From: Mauremys mutica
Lineage: Eukaryota > Chordata > Testudines > Geoemydidae
Reading direction: 5' to 3'
NCBI RefSeq assembly: GCF_020497125.1
Contig: NC_059087.1
Span: 19,563,925-19,627,924, forward strand
DNA: 64,000 nt
Under the pieces are notes generated by a model. The model did no database searches, was not told where the DNA came from, and saw nothing but the letters and a program-made list of their open reading frames with translations. Position numbers and translations under genes: made by a program. This document shows, piece by piece, positions 57,867 to 64,000 of the stretch (position 1 is the first letter of the stretch; each line of letters opens with the position of its first letter).

Positions 57867-58357
57867 TGAAGGAGCACTGCCAGTCTTCCGCATAACACAG
57901 TAATAATCAGCCTCATCTTCTGTCAGGGCCCCGGAGATGGTCAGATAGCCGGTGTTACTGGACGTGTCTTTGGAACCAGAGAAACGAGCAGGGACCCCAG
58001 AGCCCTGGCCCTTGCTGGAGTCCGTATAGTAATGCAGCAGGTATTGCGGAGAATTCCCAGGTTTCTGCTGGTACCAGTACAGATAGTAGTCACTGATGCT
58101 GGTCACGCTGCTCATGGTGCAGGGGAGTTTCACGGTGTTTCCTGGGGACACTGACACTGAGGGCCGCTGAGTCACCACAGACTGCGAGCTGGAACCTGGA
58201 AAATATGGTGGATTTTTACCAACCCCTCCCTGTCCGTCCCCAGCCACTAGTGAATCTGGTTGTGCATTAGCTATAGCAGCAATTTATTTAACCCACTACC
58301 CCTGTTCTCACCTGTGCACCATGTCCCCAGCAGGACGATGAGGGGAGCCCAGAGCAT
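57867..58357 (-). CDS. V16: Ig lambda V gene, family F2
   Basis: Leader exon 58312-58357 and V exon 57867-58195. [34 protein letters not shown] (Pro before the first Cys, Val in CDR1), [30 protein letters not shown]3 stub [10 protein letters not shown]. Open frame and good RSS; probably functional, with more private changes than its relatives V11 and V14. Confidence 0.93.
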
Positions 58358-58427
58358 GGTGAGGAGATTTTGGGCCCTTGGAAGAAAACAGCCAGATCCA
58401 CTGAGACGTCCTGACAATCTCTGCCCC

Positions 58428-58500
58428 TTATATTGATCCTACTGGGGAGGGGAGAGCATCTAAGTGCCACCTTTATGCTAGTTTGTTCTTATCTGATTGG
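58428..58500 (-). promoter_or_regulatory. V16 promoter: TATA, weak octamer, CCAAT
   Basis: Minus-strand AATATAA at 58428-58434, octamer position ACTAGCAT at 58475-58482 (two mismatches), CCAAT at 58496-58500. Confidence 0.65.
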
Positions 58501-59800
58501 CTCCTATGATCACAGAGAGCCTGGCACGTGGGAGGAGAGACCATCTCTTAGGGAGGAGCTTCTGCTCTATAAGGTCCCTAGCTCTGCTCCACTCCAGCAA
58601 TGACCGTCTGCCAGGATCAAGGTTTCATTTCAACACTCGCAGTGGAGGCTGCTGGAGTTCAGGCTGTGCGACAGTTTCCAGTCTAACCCCTCGTTTTCAG
58701 TGATTTGTAACTTTCCCAATCCTTCCCCTTTCGGCCTGTCATTTGCCTGAGGGTACATGGATCACTCACACTGATCAGAAACCAACTCAGCAGTTTCAGG
58801 GAAGGAGGAGAGGGCAATAAATACACTTTGCCCAGGATTAACCATTTCTGGAGCCAACTAAGGCAGAGCTAAGGAGGAAATGGGGGGATTCTGCAAAGTT
58901 CCATTCTCCCATCTAAGGGCCCACACTAGAGGATCTGGGTTTGTGTCTGGCAATGTACATTATTAGGAGCTGTTCTCTGCTCACTGGGATGATTTATTTC
59001 CATCATCTCCAGGCCGCCCAGCTGGGCTACATGAGCTTCTGTTTATTCATGAGCAGTTTTAATTGGGCAGAAAATGGAATTCAGAGAACTGGGCGGCGAC
59101 TCTGCCACCCCTTGTGCTGAGAGCTAGGAATGAAAATCCCACTGAAGAACAAAGTGTTATTGTCATTGTTTATTGCTAAAGACCAGTGAGACGCATCAGA
59201 GTCTGAGGAGGCTTCTCCTCAGGAATTCTCCTGGCTCCTTGCTCTTGGCACTTGGGAAAGTGCTAGAAACATCACCAATGACACAAAACGACATGGAGTC
59301 TCAGCAGCACCAAGACAGGCCAATACACACCCTCAAATGTTCATTAGCAAAGGCAGTCTTGTGTCTATGTTTGCTGGGAACAGGAGAACCTGGCTCTGTC
59401 CCATACTACTCTGAGTCTCTGCCTCCTGAAAGATACTGTGCCTGACCCATGTAGTTCAGTTCCCAGCTGAATTCAGGCATTTGCAGGAGTTCCTCACAAT
59501 AGAGCTGATCTCACACACAGGGTCCCATGGCAGACTGGCCACTGGGAGAGGAGAGGCCCTCATATCCCTTCCCCAGGACTCAGATTGAACCAGGTGGATA
59601 ATCAAACACGGACATGACTCCCCAGTTGGGAATATTTAACCTCTGTTTATTTTTTTAAAGTTCATGGATTTTAAAATGGGTGACCAACCACAGCCCCACG
59701 TAACTCACCTCAACCTTGGGAAGGGAAGGGTCTGCTATGAGCAGCACATACAGTGAGCAGGGGTGACGGCGACTATCCCGACATTGGCTGAGATTCTGCA
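58501..59800. repeat. Block B variant leading into orphan leader V17
   Basis: No gene. Same variant as 31247-32560. Confidence 0.75.
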
Positions 59801-59903
59801 AGAGCAGGAGAAAATGCATGAATAAAATGACTCAGCATTGACTTTATCCCCAGTTAACATAATCTGAAGGCAGCTAGGGGGAAAAGCAAACATCATGTAG
59901 CAC

Positions 59904-59949
59904 CTGAGCAGTAAGTGAGCAGCGCGAGGAGCAGAGGGGCCCAGGCCAT
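59904..59949 (-). pseudogene. V17: orphan F1 leader exon without V exon
   Basis: Intact leader exon ([16 protein letters not shown]) with GT donor and partial F1 intron, joined at the same place as V10 to F1 3' flank, so V exon and RSS are absent. Octamer intact. Confidence 0.85.
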
Positions 59950-60016
59950 GGTGGGAACCCAGATGAGCTCGGCTTCCTGAGGCAAATGGGTCCCACGCTG
60001 GGACCCTCCGATTCTT

Positions 60017-60063
60017 GCTTAACCTCCAAACCCAGGGCTGGAAAATGGCCCCTTCATGCAAAT
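60017..60063 (-). promoter_or_regulatory. V17 orphan promoter with intact octamer
   Basis: Perfect ATTTGCAT on the minus strand at 60056-60063; TATA-like motif replaced by GGTTAAGC. Confidence 0.75.
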
Positions 60064-62517
60064 CTGCTTCCTGCTGATTGGCTGCCAATACCTATGACCA
60101 TCACCCCCTTTGGGAGGACAGTAACACAGGGAGAGCTTGTCTATATAAATCCCCATTGTAACTGAGATAGGGAAGGATTCTTTTGTTTTCTGTTTGCCAG
60201 GGGACAATAGGGAGAATCCTGGAGCTGAGGAGCTCCCAGTCTGCACAACCTGCTCTGCCACTTAGTTCATGGAGAAGAGACTCTCTAACTGTCTGCACCT
60301 GGGGCAACAAAACCAACTGAGGTTTGTTGTCATGGCCCCAACCCACAATCCCTTGCAGTCACATCCCACCAGGCTTTGGGTCACAACCAGAAACAGGGCT
60401 AGATTCTGGGTGATCACTGGTGCGATGCTGCCTGGAGTGGGTGCTGCTGAGCGGGGTTGGGGCTGAGGATTTCATTGTGCCCTGGGGGGAGAGCCCCTGC
60501 CCTAGAGATCATGGAGCAGGGAGGGCCGACGGGGCTGGATGAGAAGCTCGGCCCCCAGAGCTGAAGGCCCCTAGGGGACCTCATATGAACCATACGTCTA
60601 AGAGCCGTTAGGGTATGAAAATCCCCTGAGCCCAGAGGCGACTCTACCGCAGCAGCTGGGAGCTGGTCACTGTGACCTGCACCCTCCATTCCGCGCCCTG
60701 CTGCAGCTTGTGGGTGACCAGCTCCCCCTAGTGGTTACGGTCACACACGCCAGGATCCTGTTCCTCTGCAGGGCTGTGGAGCAGCATCACGTCACAGTCA
60801 TTGCAACACACAGGCTGTTCCTTCGCAGCTCGTTCTTCTGTGTGTCCAGGCTGATCACGCCATCGACTTCCCCCCGTCTTTGGGGGAGATCGGTCATTTG
60901 TTCAGACAGCTTGAATTGCCTTGATGAGGTTTCCTCCCAGTTTGTGTCAAAGCCAAAAGTCCTGGAGGAACAGAGCATCTTCAAACCAGCATCTTTAGAT
61001 TCATAAAAATATTCCCCGCGAGCAGCTTTTGCCGTTTGCATGCTCCGGTCTGTGCACAACGGGGCTCTCAGCCAAACCTCCTTCTGGGGTGTGAGCCCCC
61101 CTAGAGGGCTCTGTCCTCCTCGCTGCACATTTCAAACCGTGATGCCCGTTGGCAATGCTTGGGGTTCTTGGGGTATTTACTCTGATCCCCAGTGGGTCTG
61201 GCTCTGAAGGAAGAAGTGCAGCCATTGTGGAAGCTGCTGTGTGGGGGAGGGGGCAAGTGGGTGGCCCCCTCTCCCTCCCGTCCAGATTCCTGGGGGTCCT
61301 CAGTCAGGACTGTCATTCCTTTACATCCTCATCCATCACCCGCCCATAGGGTAACCAGACAGCACATGTGAAAAAGCAGGACTGGGGTGGGGGGTAATAG
61401 GAGCCTATATGAGAAAAAGACCCCAAAATCGGGACATCTGGTCACCCTATCCGCCCATGGGCTGGTTTGTTTCACAAATGTCAGGGTCTTGCAGTCCCTG
61501 GCGAGGTCTCTGGAGCCCTGACTAGAAATGTCACAGGCGGCTGTAACTAGGGCTGCTCCTCCCACTACCCACACTGAGGGGCTGGTGACCCAGAGACAGT
61601 CCCTGTCCTGCAGGAGGAGAGGGATGGGGGAGACCAGAGCAAGGATTCACCAGGCAGAGCTCTGCTTCCCCCACCCCCAAAGAGAGAGACAGACTGAGCA
61701 GGTGAAGGGCAGAGGTGTCTGGCAAACCACAGCAGTGACAGTGTGAGGAGGGACAGAGCAAGGGCCATACAGAGCCGTGTCTGTCAGAGCCAGATGGAGA
61801 CATTCTGAGGCCCTACACGCCTGCCTAGCACAGCCCCCTTGTGTTCTGGCCTTGTCCTCAGGCCACGGCCCTTCTGCTCCTTGCCTTGTCAGGGCCAGGG
61901 GTCAGCCGCACAAGAGCGAGCGCTGCCAGTGACTCCATTTGGTGCAGCAGGGGCTTCCCCACTCTCTGGAATCATTTCTCCTGTCACCAGGGCTCCGTCC
62001 TGGCAGGGAGAGGCATCAGCACTCACCCGGGCAGGCTGGGGACTCCTTGTGGGCTTGCCTGATGGCCCCTCCCGAGTCGAACTATGATGGGACAGCATCA
62101 GTAAAGGTCCCCTCAAACTGCTGAGTGTTGCTGGTGGGAGCCCCCTGAGAAGCAGGTTGCACAGTTGACATGAATAAGGCCGTTCGCACATCCTGCTGCT
62201 CTAGTTTCAGGCTCTCTGCACATTCAGGCAGGCGCTGGTTACATTCAAATCACATTTCCAAGTTTTTCTTCACACTGGCAAGTGTTACAGGTTTTGTGTT
62301 AAGGAAAGATGAGATTCTGATCTTCTCATTGCACTCAGGAGCTGGGACCCTCGGCCCAGGCCTCCAGAGTATTTGACTTAAAGTGGCCCTCAAGCCAGCT
62401 TCAGCATGTGAGGAGCTGAAATTCACCGCAAAGAGCAGCTGTTAGTGTGATGTGTTACAGGGGGAGACTAAACTCAGTTCCCCACAGAGCCCAGGCTGCA
62501 GGAGAGGAGGGGTGGCA
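60064..62517. other. Spacer between V17 and V18, mostly not block A
   Basis: No gene recognised. Unlike the other F1-to-F2 intervals, this one does not follow block A beyond the octamer. It contains one MITE (61348-61449). The remainder is single-copy within this window. Confidence 0.5.
61348..61449. mobile_element. MITE (GGTGACCAGA type), copy 3
   Basis: AGGGTAACCAGA ... TCTGGTCACCCT ends; related to 7403-7504 and 35096-35214. Confidence 0.75.
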
Positions 62518-62556
62518 GGTTTTTGTCTCACTTCCCCATCTGTCTGTGTCACAGTG
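62518..62556 (-). promoter_or_regulatory. V18 recombination signal: perfect nonamer, variant heptamer
   Basis: Nonamer ACAAAAACC (62518-62526) is the exact consensus, the only one in the window. Spacer 23 bp. Heptamer on the minus strand is CACTGTG (62550-62556) instead of CACAGTG. Confidence 0.92.
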
Positions 62557-63046
62557 AGGACCATTGCTGTGCCACACAACACAGTAATAATCAGCATCAT
62601 CCTCTGTGAGGGCTCCGGCAATGGTCAAATAGCAGGCGTTACTGGATGTGTCTTTGGACCCAGAGAAGCGAGCTGGGACCCCAGAACCCTGGCCCTTGCT
62701 GGACTCTGAGACGTAATACAGCAGGTATCGTGGAGAATTCCCGGGTTTCTGCTGGTACCAGGACACACCATAGCCACTGATGCTGGTCCCACTGCTCATA
62801 GTGCAGGAGAGTTTCACCGTGTTTCCTGGAGACACTAACACTTCGGGAGGCTGAGTCAGCAGCTGCGAGCTGGAACCTGGAAAATATGGTAAAAACCTGT
62901 CAAACCCTCCCTGTGCGTCCCTGGACACTAGTGACACAGTTTGCACAGTGGCTTCAGCAGCAACTTCAATGTGTATTGAACCTGCTCCCCCTGTTCTCAC
63001 CTGTGCACCACGTCCCCAGTAGGACGATGAGGGGAGCCCAGAGCAT
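62557..63046 (-). CDS. V18: Ig lambda V gene, divergent family F2
   Basis: Leader exon 63001-63046 ([16 protein letters not shown]) and V exon 62557-62876, with a 124-bp intron. QLLTQPPEVLVSPG (one residue shorter at the start), [19 protein letters not shown]2 [23 protein letters not shown] with an additional Cys in framework 3, LTEDDADYYC, CDR3 stub VVWHSNGP. The most divergent F2 copy and the farthest from J. Frame open; probably functional. Its flanks are only distantly related to blocks A and B. Confidence 0.92.
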
Positions 63047-63118
63047 GGTGAGGGGATTTCAGGCCCTTGGGGAAAAAAACAGCCAAATCCACTGAGAATC
63101 CCCCACAGAACCTGCCCC

Positions 63119-63188
63119 TTAAATAGATCCTCCTGGCTGAGGAGAATCCAGGTTTTGCCTTTATGCTAATTTGCTCTCATTTGATTGG
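63119..63188 (-). promoter_or_regulatory. V18 promoter: TATA-like, near-octamer, CCAAT
   Basis: Minus-strand TATTTAA at 63119-63125, ATTAGCAT at 63163-63170 (one mismatch from ATTTGCAT) and CCAAT at 63184-63188. The best octamer among F2 genes. Confidence 0.7.
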
Positions 63189-64000
63189 TCCCTGTGATCA
63201 CAGGTGGTCATGTGGGAGGAGAGACCATCCCTTGGTGATGAGCTCCAGCCATGGGAGGTCACTCACCAGCTCAGTGCTACGCCCACAGTGACCTCTCTGC
63301 TAGACTCTCCTCAGCAGCCAGTTCTCAGGGGTAGGCTACAGGAAGGGTTTCATTTTAACCCTTTGTTTTCCACTGTTGGTAACTACTCAAATCCTTCCCC
63401 GTTCAGCCTTCTATTTCCCAGCTCTGCCTGCAGGTCCATTGTCCATTCTCAGCTGAAGCAAACACAACTCAGTAGGTTTTGCAAAGGGGGAGAGTGGAGT
63501 AAATACACCTGGCCCATGAGCAAAACAGTCCAAAGCCAGAGCAGAGCTAAGGGGGAAACAGGGCAAACGCGATAACCCCCCATCTCGGGGAGCATCTTGC
63601 TGGGTGTTTGCAGCTTTGTTCTTGGGAACATCGTGGCCAACAGCGACGGTGTCTCCCGGCTGCAGAGGAGGCTGCCCAGGCTGTCACTTATTCATTAGGA
63701 GTTTGTCTAGGGGTGATCGGGTAGTTAGCAGAGCCGGGCCATGGCAGGGCAGCCCTGCTCCAAGAGCCAGGGGCGAAAAGCTCAGTATCAGAGCTAAGTA
63801 TGTTGGTGATTATTTACTGTGGCAGAAGAAGACACTGACACTCTGATGGGCTGCTCCCAGGGAATCCCTAGGCCCCTTTGTTCCTGGCATAGGGAACGGG
63901 CCTGCCCCATCAGCCACTGAAATCCCCGCAGTGCATTGGCAGCACTGGGGAAGACCAAAACCGAATCATCAAGTGGTCACGTCTAATGGGTTAGCTTGTT
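63189..64000. other. Divergent block B-like flank to window end
   Basis: No gene. The first 500 bp keep the order of block B landmarks (for example 'tttcattttaaccc', 'aaatccttccccgttcagcc') but are much more diverged than the other copies. Confidence 0.5.

Noticed and set aside
1..64000. J-lambda and C-lambda segments
   Set aside because: I looked for an FGGGT-type J motif next to a 12-bp-spacer RSS and for a C domain and saw none. This was by eye, so a degenerate J could be missed.

Overview
This window is part of an immunoglobulin lambda light-chain variable (V) cluster from a reptile, most likely a hidden-necked (cryptodiran) turtle. The locus call rests on repeated two-exon V genes. Each has a 46-bp leader exon, an intron of about 105-150 bp, a V exon with the conserved Cys/Trp/Cys framework and a DEADYYC-type end, and then a recombination signal (RSS) with a 23-bp spacer. 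A 23-bp spacer on V, with lambda-type framework motifs, fits lambda and not kappa. The turtle call rests on mobile elements: a tRNA-derived SINE with a CR1-like tail (51084-51270), CR1 LINE 3' ends, hAT-type elements with 8-bp target duplications, and several solo LTRs. I could not search a database, so the species is inference.

All V genes lie on the minus strand, so transcription and V-to-J joining run toward position 1. No J or C segment was seen; they are presumably to the left of the window. Two V families alternate. Family F1 (IGLV3-like; leader MAWAPLLL..., CSGNNIGS, octamer promoter) has copies at 1.4, 4.5 (pseudogene), 10.2, 19.0, 24.9, 39.4 (pseudogene) and 53.5 kb, plus two orphan leader exons with no V exon at 32.6 and 59.9 kb. 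Family F2 (IGLV5-like; leader MLWAPLIV..., long CDR2, TATA/CCAAT promoter without a good octamer) has copies at 7.6, 12.5, 22.2, 30.6, 36.7, 45.9, 50.1, 57.9 and 62.6 kb, plus an RSS-side remnant at 15.6 kb. In total 16 V exons are present; 13 look intact, one (18.96 kb) ends in stop codons at the RSS border, and two are broken.

The window is built by segmental duplication of an F1+F2 unit. Block A (F1 promoter to F2 RSS) and block B (F2 promoter to F1 RSS) recur with insertions and deletions. Shared insertions (an LTR present four times, with CR1 in two copies), shared deletions (loss of F1; loss of the F1 V exon) and empty sites in sister blocks allow a relative order of events. The spaces between V genes hold only duplicated flank and mobile elements: solo LTRs at 16.5-18.5 (one nested in another), 27.3-30.0 and its copies, 44.1-44.9 and 51.3-51.9 kb; hAT elements at 11.2, 33.4-35.5 (with a second nested inside) and 49.2 kb; small hairpin/MITE elements; and CA microsatellites. 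No protein-coding gene other than V segments and dead CR1 fragments was found.

I did not find a wholly new biological system. The items most worth a second look are the decayed octamers of F2, the orphan leader exons with intact promoters, the V gene with stop codons at its joining edge, the replaced intron of the J-proximal V gene, and the insertion chronology.
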